Assembly: GCA_947375135.1 (NCBI GenBank)
Contig: CANCER010000021.1
Coordinates: 1-64,000 of the forward strand
From: Comamonadaceae bacterium
GTDB taxonomy: Bacteria > Pseudomonadota > Gammaproteobacteria > Burkholderiales > Burkholderiaceae_C
DNA: 64,000 nt
Direction of reading: 5' to 3'
The notes under the pieces were generated by a model. It saw nothing but the letters and a program-made list of their open reading frames with translations, did not search any database and was not told the origin of the DNA. Positions 27,009-35,052 of this stretch are shown here, in pieces; position 1 is the stretch's first letter; each line of letters starts with the position of its first letter. The position numbers and the translations under genes are program-made.

Positions 27009-29069
27009 TCAGCTGGCCGCGTTGGGCCGGCCAATGGCCTCGGCCACGATGGTGGCCTGCAGCAGGCCGGTGTCGTCGCGCGCGTTGGGCATGTATTGCT
27101 TGCTGATGCTGAGCTTGACCTGCGGATGCGGCGCACCCATTTCCACCACCGCGTCATGCGCCAGCTGCTTCGCCAGAGCCTGCGCCGTTTCCAGCGCTTC
27201 CATGGCGTTGGTGAACTGCTGTGTGCTGGCAGCAGAGTGCATGCGGAACAAGCCGGTGCCGTCGCCCATCACCTCCACCGTCACGCTGTGCGCCACCACG
27301 CCGGTGGCGGCGCCCACGGCATTCGCCACTTCGCAAAATGCGGGGAACAGCACTTCGCAGCCCAGGCGGCGTTGCACCTCTTCGTAATACACCTTGACCG
27401 GCCCGCCCACGGCGACCACCGGGATGACGGGCTTGAGGCTGACCGAGGCCAGCCCGAGCGCGCCCTTACCCGAGCAGACGGCGTGGATCAGCGGGTTGTC
27501 CGCCATCTCCACGCCAAAGGCGGTTTGCAAAATGGCCAGGCCGGTCAGGCGCACGGTCTCGTTCCAGACGTCCTGCGCGAACGCATGGGTGCGCTCCGCA
27601 GTGGGCAGCTTCATGTCGCGCAGGCGGCAGGCCAGCTGGGTGGCCATGGTGGCCGCTTCAACCGACCAGTTGGCCTGCAGGCCCAGCACATGCGAAACGT
27701 CCGAAGGCGTGAGGCTGCTGACCTGCACCAGGCCCTTGCGTTGCAGGCTGGCGATGGAGCGCTGGGAGCTCAGCGACGTGGCCAGTTTGCGCAAAGGTTT
27801 GGGCGCATGCGTGATGGTTTGCAGCGTCTCCAGCTCGCGGGCTGTGAGTCCGTTGTGTTCCTTGTCGCTGTCGGCAGAAAACGGCAGCAGCACAAACTTG
27901 CCGTGCATGGAGCCGCCGCCCTGTACATCATCCAGATCGGCGCGCAGCATGGCCAGCACCTGCGGATAGCGCGCCGCCACCAGCGACACCGGCGCCACGC
28001 GCTGCGGCCCGACCTGGATGCGGCCGTTGGCATGCAGCGTGATTTCGCTGTCGCCCCCTAAGCCAATGGTGCGCACGTCGATGGCGCGCACCATGGTGCG
28101 CCAGCCGCCGACTTCGGCGCCTTCTTCTTTGATCTTGGGGCGCCCGTCCATCAGCAGGCCCAGATCGGTGGTGGTGCCGCCCATGTCGGACAGGATGAAG
28201 CTGTCCAGGCCGCTCAGCCATTGCGCGCCGACCAGGCTGGCGGCGGGGCCGGACAGCACGGTCTCGATCGGGCGCGTGGCCACCGATTCGGCCAGCGCCA
28301 GCGAGCCGTCACCCTTGACGATCATCAGCGGGCACTGGATGGACAGATGGGCCATGGCACGCTGCACCGCGGCGATCAGGCCGGAGATGCGGGGGATCAG
28401 ACGTGCATTGAGCACAGCCGTCAGCGCGCGGCGCGGCGCGTCCAGCGCGGAAGACAGTTCGGTCGACAGCGTCACCGGTTTGCCGGTCAGGGCCACGATC
28501 AAGTCGCGCGCCTGGTGTTCATGGTCGGCATTGCGGGTGGCAAAGCTGGAGGCCACGGCAAAGGCATCCACCCGGGCGTTCATGCCGGTCAGCGCGGCTT
28601 CCAGCGCCTCTGCATCCAGCGGGCAGATGGCGTCGCCGTTGTGGTGATGGCCGCCGGCAACCACGGCAATCGGAATCTCGGGGAAGGCTTTGGCAATGCC
28701 GGTGCGCTCCACCATGGCGGCGTCAAAGCCGATCAGCACCACGCCGGTGGCGCCGCCATGGCCTTCGACCACGGCATTGGTGGCCAAGGTGGTGGACACC
28801 GACACCATGGCTATGTCTTGTGGCGGGATGTCATGCGACAGCTTGGCCAAAGCTTGCGTGATGGCCTCGGTCACGCCCACGGCCAGGTCGCCCTTGGTCG
28901 TGATGGCCTTGGCCGTGGCCAGGATGCGGTGGCCGCGCGCCTCGATGATGGCGGCGTCCGTATAGGTGCCGCCGGTGTCCACGCCAATCAGGTAGGTGGT
29001 CTTGGTGTCCGCCTTGGCCAGGTCAGGCCCACCCTCCGGCTGAGCGGTCTGCCCTGCCTGGCCGGCCAT
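27009..29069 (-). CDS. HyuA-type hydantoinase/oxoprolinase family ATPase (copy 2)
   Basis: The 686-aa protein is a second HyuA-like ASKHA ATPase: GVDTGGTYTDAAII at about residue 28, SDMGGTTTDLGLL and RTIGLGGDSEITL. The chosen ATG (29067-29069) shares one base with the TGA of the S-methyltransferase gene (TGATG), so translation is probably coupled. Sequence upstream of that ATG in the longer frame is the arginine-rich shadow of the upstream gene. As with copy 1, no HyuB partner exists. Its link to a betaine/homocysteine methyltransferase suggests a role in the methyl-transfer pathway, not ring opening, but this is not proven. Confidence 0.8.
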   Translation of the reverse strand: MAGQAGQTAQPEGGPDLAKADTKTTYLIGVDTGGTYTDAAIIEARGHRILATAKAITTKGDLAVGVTEAITQALAKLSHDIPPQDIAMVSVSTTLATNAVVEGHGGATGVVLIGFDAAMVERTGIAKAFPEIPIAVVAGGHHHNGDAICPLDAEALEAALTGMNARVDAFAVASSFATRNADHEHQARDLIVALTGKPVTLSTELSSALDAPRRALTAVLNARLIPRISGLIAAVQRAMAHLSIQCPLMIVKGDGSLALAESVATRPIETVLSGPAASLVGAQWLSGLDSFILSDMGGTTTDLGLLMDGRPKIKEEGAEVGGWRTMVRAIDVRTIGLGGDSEITLHANGRIQVGPQRVAPVSLVAARYPQVLAMLRADLDDVQGGGSMHGKFVLLPFSADSDKEHNGLTARELETLQTITHAPKPLRKLATSLSSQRSIASLQRKGLVQVSSLTPSDVSHVLGLQANWSVEAATMATQLACRLRDMKLPTAERTHAFAQDVWNETVRLTGLAILQTAFGVEMADNPLIHAVCSGKGALGLASVSLKPVIPVVAVGGPVKVYYEEVQRRLGCEVLFPAFCEVANAVGAATGVVAHSVTVEVMGDGTGLFRMHSAASTQQFTNAMEALETAQALAKQLAHDAVVEMGAPHPQVKLSISKQYMPNARDDTGLLQATIVAEAIGRPNAAS

Positions 29070-30172
29070 CACGATGCGGACTTGTCGGTGTCGCCCGCGG
29101 CGGCTGCACCACCCGAGCGGCGGCCCCGGCCGCGGTTCAGGTTGGCACCCGCGGCGGCGCCACCGGCACGGCTTTGCTCGCCACCCCATTGGGCGCGTGC
29201 GCCGGTGGAGATCTCGCCCAGGGCGCTGACCACTTCTTCCAGTTCCGGTGCCCGGCCCTTGGTGTGCGCGTCCAATGCGTCCTTCATGGCGCGCAAATGC
29301 TTAGGGCTGGTGCCGCAGCAGCCGCCGATGATGCGCGCGCCCGAGTCCAGCGCCATCTTGGCGTAAATGCTCATCAATTCGGGCGTGCCGTTGTACACAA
29401 TGCTGCCGTCCACATACTGGGGGATGCCGCAGTTGCCCTTGGCCACCAGCACCACGTCCGGGCCCATGGCCACCGACAGGTTGTGGATGCAGGCCACCAT
29501 TTCGGAGGCACCCACACCGCAGTTGCTGCCGCAGGCCGCCAGGCGGGGCGACAGGGTCTTTTCGATCTCGGAGAAGTCGCTGGGCGATATGCCCATCATG
29601 GAGCGGCCATTGGTGTCAAAGGAGAGGGTGCAGACCACCGGCAGACCAACCGAGCCGGCACCGGCCACAGCGGCTTCCACCTCTTCGCGCGAGGACATGG
29701 TTTCAATCCACAGCACATCGGCGCCACCGGCGGCCAGGGCGCGCGCCTGCTCGGCAAAGGCCTCTTGTGCCAGTTCCTTGGTCAGCGGGCCTATGGGCTC
29801 CATGATTTCGCCGGTGGGGCCGATGCTGCCGGCCACGACGACGGTGCGGCCGCTGGCGTCAGCAACGGAGCGTGCTATTGCGGCAGCGGCGGTGTTGAGT
29901 TCGGCTACGCGATCCTGCGCCTTGTGCAATTTGAGGCGGTACTGGGTGCCGCCGAAGCTGTTGGTCAGGATGATGTCGGCACCGGCATCGACAAAACTCT
30001 GGTGCAGCTTGGCAATGCGGTCGGGGTGCTCGGTGTTCCACAGCTCGGGGGCGTCGCCCGACATCAGGCCCATGTCAAACAGGTTGCTGCCGGTGGCGCC
30101 GTCGGCCAGCAGCCAGGGGCGGGTGGCGAGAAGGTGGGTAAAGCGGTTATCGGAGGGCTTGGTGGTGGTCAT
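29069..30172 (-). CDS. bmt: Betaine/homocysteine S-methyltransferase (zinc family)
   Basis: The 367-aa protein belongs to the zinc-dependent homocysteine methyltransferase family. DGATGSNLFDMGL begins the barrel, and zinc cysteines appear in CGSNCGVGASE and ARIIGGCCGTSPKHL. It is similar in size and context to the Bmt enzyme reported from Sinorhizobium meliloti betaine catabolism. Substrates would be homocysteine and a methyl donor, either betaine directly or a methylated corrinoid protein. The last 40 residues are a Gly/Ala/Arg tail with RGRR at 349-352, the tag shared with three corrinoid-pathway proteins. Start at 30172; the frame further upstream is not protein-like. Confidence 0.85.
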   Translation of the reverse strand: MTTTKPSDNRFTHLLATRPWLLADGATGSNLFDMGLMSGDAPELWNTEHPDRIAKLHQSFVDAGADIILTNSFGGTQYRLKLHKAQDRVAELNTAAAAIARSVADASGRTVVVAGSIGPTGEIMEPIGPLTKELAQEAFAEQARALAAGGADVLWIETMSSREEVEAAVAGAGSVGLPVVCTLSFDTNGRSMMGISPSDFSEIEKTLSPRLAACGSNCGVGASEMVACIHNLSVAMGPDVVLVAKGNCGIPQYVDGSIVYNGTPELMSIYAKMALDSGARIIGGCCGTSPKHLRAMKDALDAHTKGRAPELEEVVSALGEISTGARAQWGGEQSRAGGAAAGANLNRGRGRRSGGAAAAGDTDKSAS

Positions 30173-30401
30173 GAAAGCGGTGCACGCACAGGCGTACAGA
30201 ATGGGTAAGGCGGACCTGCGATTTTGCCTGAGGCCGCAAGACCCTGCGCAGCGGGCCCATCGCCATTCGGCGGCCTGGTGCTGAAGCCCCACGCCAGTTC
30301 GAAAGTCCAGGCGACCGGTGCCCTGCGCGCACAATATCCGGTGACGGACTTCGGACGCCCTTCGGACGCCCGATTGTTGGCTTCGTTCCAGAAAGCACGC
30401 C

Positions 30402-33020
30402 ATGTCTCTCGACCCACTCAGCAACCCTCCTGTGCTGCAGGAGCGCGCGCCCGCATCCACGGGCTTGACCTCCGCACAAGCCGCGCAGCGCCTGCAGCAG
30501 GACGGCCCCAACAGCCTGCCCGGCGACCAGCGCCGCAGCCTGCGCGATATCGCCGCCGAGACCCTGCAGGACCCGATGTTCGTGCTCCTGCTGGCGGCGG
30601 GCGTGCTGTACCTGGTGCTGGGCGATTGGCAGGAGGGTGTGGTGCTGTTCGGCCTGGTGCTGGTGGTGCTGGCGCTCACGCTGTACCAGGAGGGCCGCAC
30701 CGAAAACGCACTGGCCGCCTTGCGCAAGCTGAGCAGTCCGCGCGCCTTGGTCGTGCGTGACGGAGCACGCCTGCGCATTGCCGGGCGCGAAGTGGTGTGC
30801 GGCGACGTGCTGGTGCTCAGTGAAGGCGACCGCATTGCCGCAGATGCCGTGCTGCTGGAGGGCAGCGATGTGCAGGTGGACGAATCGTTGCTGACCGGCG
30901 AAGCGCTTGCCGTGGGCAAGGTGCCCGAATCCGACGACACAAGGGGCCTGCCGCCGCACCCCGGCGGCGAGGGCCAGTCTTATCTGTATTCCGGCACGCT
31001 GCTGGTGCGCGGCCACGGCACGGCGCGGGTATATGCCACCGGCGCGCAGACCGAGATCGGCCGCATCGGCAGCGCGCTGGAGTCGCTGGGCCATGAGCAG
31101 TCGCCGCTCAAGCTGCAAATGGGCGCGCTGGTCCAGGTGCTGGCCCTTATTGCCCTGGGTGCCAGCCTGTTGATGGTGGCGGCCGTTGGCCTGTTGGGTG
31201 GCGACTGGCTGGCCGCGCTGCTTTCCGGCATTGCCCTGGCGATGGCGCTGTTGCCGCAGGAGTTCACGGTGGTGCTGACCGTGATCCCGGCGCTGGGTGC
31301 CTGGCGCTTGTCCCAACAGCAGGTGCTGACCCGCCGCATTGCCGCCATCGAGACCCTGGGCGCCACCTCGGTGCTGTGCGCCGACAAAACCGGCACCTTG
31401 ACCGAAAACCGCATGACGGTGGCGCAGTTGTACGTGCCCTCAGACAGCGTCCCGGCCGGCGCGAGCCTGGCGGTGGACTACGCGGCCAGCATGGAGTTGC
31501 CGGAGGCCTTTCATTTGCTGGTGGAGTACTCGATTCTGGCCAGCCTGAGTGATCCCTATGACCCGATGGAAAAGGCCTTTCACCGGCTGGGCCAACACTT
31601 TTTGCAGGGCACCGAACACCTGCACCGCGACTGGAGCCTGGTGCAGGAATACGCACTGAGCACGCAGTTGCGTGCCATGTCCCATGTCTGGCGCGCCGCG
31701 CTGGTCCAGGGCGTCGATGGCGTGCACAGTGTGGCCGCCAAGGGCGCACCCGAAGCCATCTTCGATTTGTGCCACCTGGACGCCGAGACCCAGGCCCGGT
31801 TGAACGCGGCGGTGGACGCCATGGCCGCGCAGGGGCTGCGCGTGCTGGGCGTGGCGCAGGCGCGGTTTACGGGGGATGACTGGCCGGCCCTTGCGCATGA
31901 CTTTGCATTTGAATTTGTCGGCCTGCTGGGTCTGGCCGACCCGCTGCGCGCCGGCATGCCCGAGGCCGTGCAGCAATGCCGCGATGCCGGTATCCGGGTG
32001 GTGATGATTACCGGTGACTACGCCCTGACGGCCCGGGCGATTGCGCGTGCGGCCCATATCGATGTGACCCAAGCCGACCAGGTGCTGACCGGCAGCGACC
32101 TTGAGGCTTTGAGCCAGGCGCAACTGCAGCAGCGCATGCAGACCGTGCGCGTCTGTGCCCGCATCTCGCCACAACAAAAGCTGCGCATCGTGCAGGCCCT
32201 CAAAGCCAATGGCGAGGTCGTGGCCATGACGGGTGACGGCGTGAACGATGCGCCGGCCCTCAAGGCCGCGCATGTGGGCGTGGCCATGGGCGGACGCGGC
32301 ACCGATGTGGCGCGCGAGGCCGCGTCCCTGGTGCTGCTGGATGACAACTTTGCTTCCATCGTGGGTGCGGTGCGGCTGGGGCGGCGCATTTTTGACAATC
32401 TGCGCAAGTCCATGAGCTACATCCTGGCGGTGCATGTGCCGATTGCCGGCGCGGCGCTGTTGCCGGTGCTGCTGGGCTGGCCCACGCTGATGTACCCGCT
32501 GCACATCGCCTTTCTGGAACTGGTGATTGACCCGGCCTGTTCCCTGGTGTTTGAGAACGAGCCCTCTGAGGCGGACGTGATGCAGCGGCCCCCGCGTGAC
32601 CCGCAAGCGCCGCTGTTTGCCGGCACCACCTTGGTCGGGTCCTTGTTGCAGGGTTTGGGCGTGCTGCTGGCGGTAATGGGCGCCTACGCCTGGAGCGCCA
32701 CCTGGTTGACGGAACCGGCAGCGCGTGCCTTTGCGTTCACCACGCTGGTGATGGGCAATCTGGCGCTGATCTTTTCCAACCGCAGCAGCACGGCCTCGCT
32801 CTGGACCAGCTTGCGTGTGCCCAACCGGACGCTGTGGCGGGTGACGGGTTTTACGGCCGGCTTACTGGCTTTGGCGCTGTACCAGCCCTGGGTGTCCGGC
32901 TTGTTTCTGTTTGCGCCGCTGCAAGCCCGGGATGTGCTGAGCGCCGCTGCCATGGGGCTCTCCAGCGTGGTCTGGTTTGAAGCCATCAAGTTCGCCAGAC
33001 GCCGGAAGAAACAGCCCTAG
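30402..33020 (+). CDS. P-type cation-transporting ATPase
   Basis: The 872-aa P-type ATPase has an N-terminal cation domain, actuator motif TGEA (165-168; TGES in most), phosphorylation motif DKTGTLT (Asp328), and MTGDGVNDAPALK in the hinge. Three or four C-terminal membrane segments follow, including IAFLELVIDPACSLVFENEP. There is no heavy-metal CxxC domain, so it belongs with the Ca2+/Mg2+-like (P2/P3) types. The membrane-4 ion motif reads LPQEF (284-288) instead of PEGL, so the ion cannot be named. It is transcribed away from the bmt operon across a 229-bp gap. Confidence 0.88.
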   Translation: MSLDPLSNPPVLQERAPASTGLTSAQAAQRLQQDGPNSLPGDQRRSLRDIAAETLQDPMFVLLLAAGVLYLVLGDWQEGVVLFGLVLVVLALTLYQEGRTENALAALRKLSSPRALVVRDGARLRIAGREVVCGDVLVLSEGDRIAADAVLLEGSDVQVDESLLTGEALAVGKVPESDDTRGLPPHPGGEGQSYLYSGTLLVRGHGTARVYATGAQTEIGRIGSALESLGHEQSPLKLQMGALVQVLALIALGASLLMVAAVGLLGGDWLAALLSGIALAMALLPQEFTVVLTVIPALGAWRLSQQQVLTRRIAAIETLGATSVLCADKTGTLTENRMTVAQLYVPSDSVPAGASLAVDYAASMELPEAFHLLVEYSILASLSDPYDPMEKAFHRLGQHFLQGTEHLHRDWSLVQEYALSTQLRAMSHVWRAALVQGVDGVHSVAAKGAPEAIFDLCHLDAETQARLNAAVDAMAAQGLRVLGVAQARFTGDDWPALAHDFAFEFVGLLGLADPLRAGMPEAVQQCRDAGIRVVMITGDYALTARAIARAAHIDVTQADQVLTGSDLEALSQAQLQQRMQTVRVCARISPQQKLRIVQALKANGEVVAMTGDGVNDAPALKAAHVGVAMGGRGTDVAREAASLVLLDDNFASIVGAVRLGRRIFDNLRKSMSYILAVHVPIAGAALLPVLLGWPTLMYPLHIAFLELVIDPACSLVFENEPSEADVMQRPPRDPQAPLFAGTTLVGSLLQGLGVLLAVMGAYAWSATWLTEPAARAFAFTTLVMGNLALIFSNRSSTASLWTSLRVPNRTLWRVTGFTAGLLALALYQPWVSGLFLFAPLQARDVLSAAAMGLSSVVWFEAIKFARRRKKQP

Positions 33021-33038
33021 GACGGGGCTGGCCAACGG

Positions 33039-33332
33039 CTACTTGTCGGCCACACAACGGAACACAAGCTCCGCATAGGCGGGCTCACCGCGCGATGACA
33101 CTTCGCTGGTGATGGTCTGCATCTCTTTGCCACTGGCCATACAAAACGCATGGGACTTCTCGTACGCCTTGGTCTTTTGCGCCCCCCGCGTTGACCAGCC
33201 GTTTTTTGCTTGGGACGTCACCAGGTAGGTGTCATTTCCAATCGAACGCACATCGGATACAGCCGCAAAACATCCCCCGCAGCAGGTGATGCATGCGAGC
33301 AGTGCGGCTTTTTGAAGTGGGGTGGGCTTCAT
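33039..33332 (-). CDS. Small exported hypothetical protein
   Basis: From the ATG at 33332 this is a 97-aa protein with a signal sequence (KAALLACITCCGGCFAA) that could be cut by signal peptidase I or, at LLAC, by the lipoprotein peptidase. The mature part (IGNDTYLVTSQAKNGWSTRG and a late FRCVADK) resembles small secreted proteins that I cannot name. It converges on the P-type ATPase gene and is divergent from the cytochrome b561 gene. Confidence 0.6.
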   Translation of the reverse strand: MKPTPLQKAALLACITCCGGCFAAVSDVRSIGNDTYLVTSQAKNGWSTRGAQKTKAYEKSHAFCMASGKEMQTITSEVSSRGEPAYAELVFRCVADK

Positions 33333-33350
33333 GGATAAAGCGCCATGAGT

Positions 33351-33526
33351 CACAGAAATGGGCAATAACTGACAAAAGCCAAAAACACCGCATGCAAACA
33401 TATCCCTCAAAACAAAACTCCCGACAACAATAAGTGCATTAGATAAATGTGATCCATATCAACAGTTGGTTTGGTAAAACGATATTTTTATCAATTTGTC
33501 TAATTTTTTCATTTTAGGAAATTTAT
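33351..33526 (+). promoter_or_regulatory. Promoter region of the first b561 gene with FNR-like box
   Basis: GTGATCCATATCAA (33449-33462) matches the FNR/ANR consensus TTGAT-N4-ATCAA at 9 of 10 positions and lies 64 bp upstream of the ATG. The element GGGCAATAACTGACAAAA at 33360-33377 recurs at 37660-37677, the same distance from the second b561 start. This shows that the promoter region was duplicated along with the gene. Confidence 0.5.
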
Positions 33527-34222
33527 ATGAATCACGCAAATACAAACTCTGCAGGTACATCCAAAGCGACCGATCCGGTCCAGCGTTACTCACGCTTGAC
33601 CATCGCCACCCACTGGATGTCGGCCTTGGCCATGGCCATCCTCTTTGGCTGTATCTGGTCGCGCGAATACATCGAAGAGTACGCCCTGCGCGTGAACCTG
33701 TTCGAGATGCACCGCCAGATGGGCTTGGCAATCTTCGTCCTGTTTTTTGTGCGTGTGGCCGCCAAGAAGTTTTTACCCAAGAAGAAACCGTCCGGTCCGC
33801 AGATGGGCAAGCTCGAACACCTCGCTGCGACGTGCAGCCATATCGCGCTGTACATCGTTCTGTTTGTGATGCCGGTGGTCGGCTGGCTCATCACCAATGC
33901 CCAAGGCCACGCAGTGCACTTCATGGGCTCGTTCACATTGCCGCAACTGGTTGGCAAGGATGAAGACATCGAAGACGTTTTGCTGATGGTCCACGAATAC
34001 GGTGCCGACCTGTTGGTCGGGATGATCGGTCTGCACTTCGCCGCCGCCCTGTTTCACCACTTCGTCAAGAAAGACCACGTGCTGGCCTCCATGGTTCCGC
34101 TGATCGGCGAAACCGCTGTGAATGAACATCCAACGGAAACACCTGCGCTCGGGCACAACGTGACCGTCCTGGATGCGAGCTTCATGGAAACCATGCCCTC
34201 AGGCCTGGATGACGTTCGATAA
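33527..34222 (+). CDS. Cytochrome b561-family membrane protein (copy 1)
   Basis: The 231-aa protein has four membrane segments with the b561 pattern: RLTIATHWMSALAMAILF, LHRQ-type loop (EMHRQMGLAIFVLFF), HIALYIVLFVMPVVGWLI and VGMIGLHFAAALFHHFV. These supply the two heme-b histidine pairs. It should pass electrons between the quinone pool and a periplasmic acceptor, probably the cytochromes encoded at 38638-40033. The ATG follows AGGA by 7 bases. Its C-terminal tail differs from copy 2. Confidence 0.9.
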   Translation: MNHANTNSAGTSKATDPVQRYSRLTIATHWMSALAMAILFGCIWSREYIEEYALRVNLFEMHRQMGLAIFVLFFVRVAAKKFLPKKKPSGPQMGKLEHLAATCSHIALYIVLFVMPVVGWLITNAQGHAVHFMGSFTLPQLVGKDEDIEDVLLMVHEYGADLLVGMIGLHFAAALFHHFVKKDHVLASMVPLIGETAVNEHPTETPALGHNVTVLDASFMETMPSGLDDVR

Positions 34223-34268
34223 ATCAGAAAGTGGTGACCGTTTGCTGCGTCTGCCGAATGAAAGAAGT

Positions 34269-35006
34269 TCAGGCCAAGGAGATCGGGATGCAGAGCTGAT
34301 AGCCCTCCAGCCGAACAGACCGGATGGTCAAGCATTCAAAGCCCACCCGCCTGAGCAAGTGGCGCAGGCGCACCACCCGCACGCCGAGTGCGGCCGTGGT
34401 GTACGTGGAGGCATTCTCGCCCAGCGCCTCGATCAATTGCAAGTGCTCCAGTCGCATGCCCGGGGCCAAAGCCAGGGCCGACAGGACGGTCGCTGCAGCA
34501 TCGCCGACGGCGACCATACCAGCGGGCCCGCTCAGCGTCATGCGGCGCAGGTTGAGCGTAGCACTGGGGATGCTGGTGCTTGCAGAGGGGCTGGCTTCCT
34601 CGAAGGAGGCGTTTCGCCGACGTGCATGAGCCTGGATAATGGCCAGCAGTTCATCCGGGTGCGTTGGCTTGGCGATGAAGGCGTCGGCGCCTGCTTTGTA
34701 GCAGGCCAGTCGATCCTCAATCTGGTCACGCGAACTGATCACGATCACCGTGAGCCCCGGGTAGGCCGCGCGGTAGCGATGCACGAGGCTGAAGCCGTCT
34801 TCGCCTGGCAGGTTCAGGTCTACCAGCAGCACGTCCATCAGCCCGGTGGCCTGTTCGTCACTCAGGGCTTCCGCGCTGGTCACGCCCACCGCTCTGTGCC
34901 CGTATTGTTGCAGCAGCTCTACCGTCACGGCACACAGGCTCTCATTGTCCTCCACCACGACAATGCACAGGCGGGAAGACAAAGAGGGGCAAATGTTAGA
35001 GGGCAT
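34269..35006 (-). CDS. Response regulator with winged-helix output
   Basis: The 245-aa regulator has a receiver (VVVEDNESLC, phospho-acceptor in LLVDLNLPGEDGF, Lys in FIAKPTHPDE). The OmpR-like C-terminal domain includes VRVVRLRHLLRRVGFECLTIRSVRLEGYQL. It is transcribed with the sensor kinase 46 bp upstream and placed between the two b561 genes, so it probably controls the electron-transfer locus. Confidence 0.88.
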   Translation of the reverse strand: MPSNICPSLSSRLCIVVVEDNESLCAVTVELLQQYGHRAVGVTSAEALSDEQATGLMDVLLVDLNLPGEDGFSLVHRYRAAYPGLTVIVISSRDQIEDRLACYKAGADAFIAKPTHPDELLAIIQAHARRRNASFEEASPSASTSIPSATLNLRRMTLSGPAGMVAVGDAAATVLSALALAPGMRLEHLQLIEALGENASTYTTAALGVRVVRLRHLLRRVGFECLTIRSVRLEGYQLCIPISLA

Positions 35007-35052
35007 GGGTGTGGACGCTAACGTAAGCGATCATGGATGAGCCTACAGAAGC

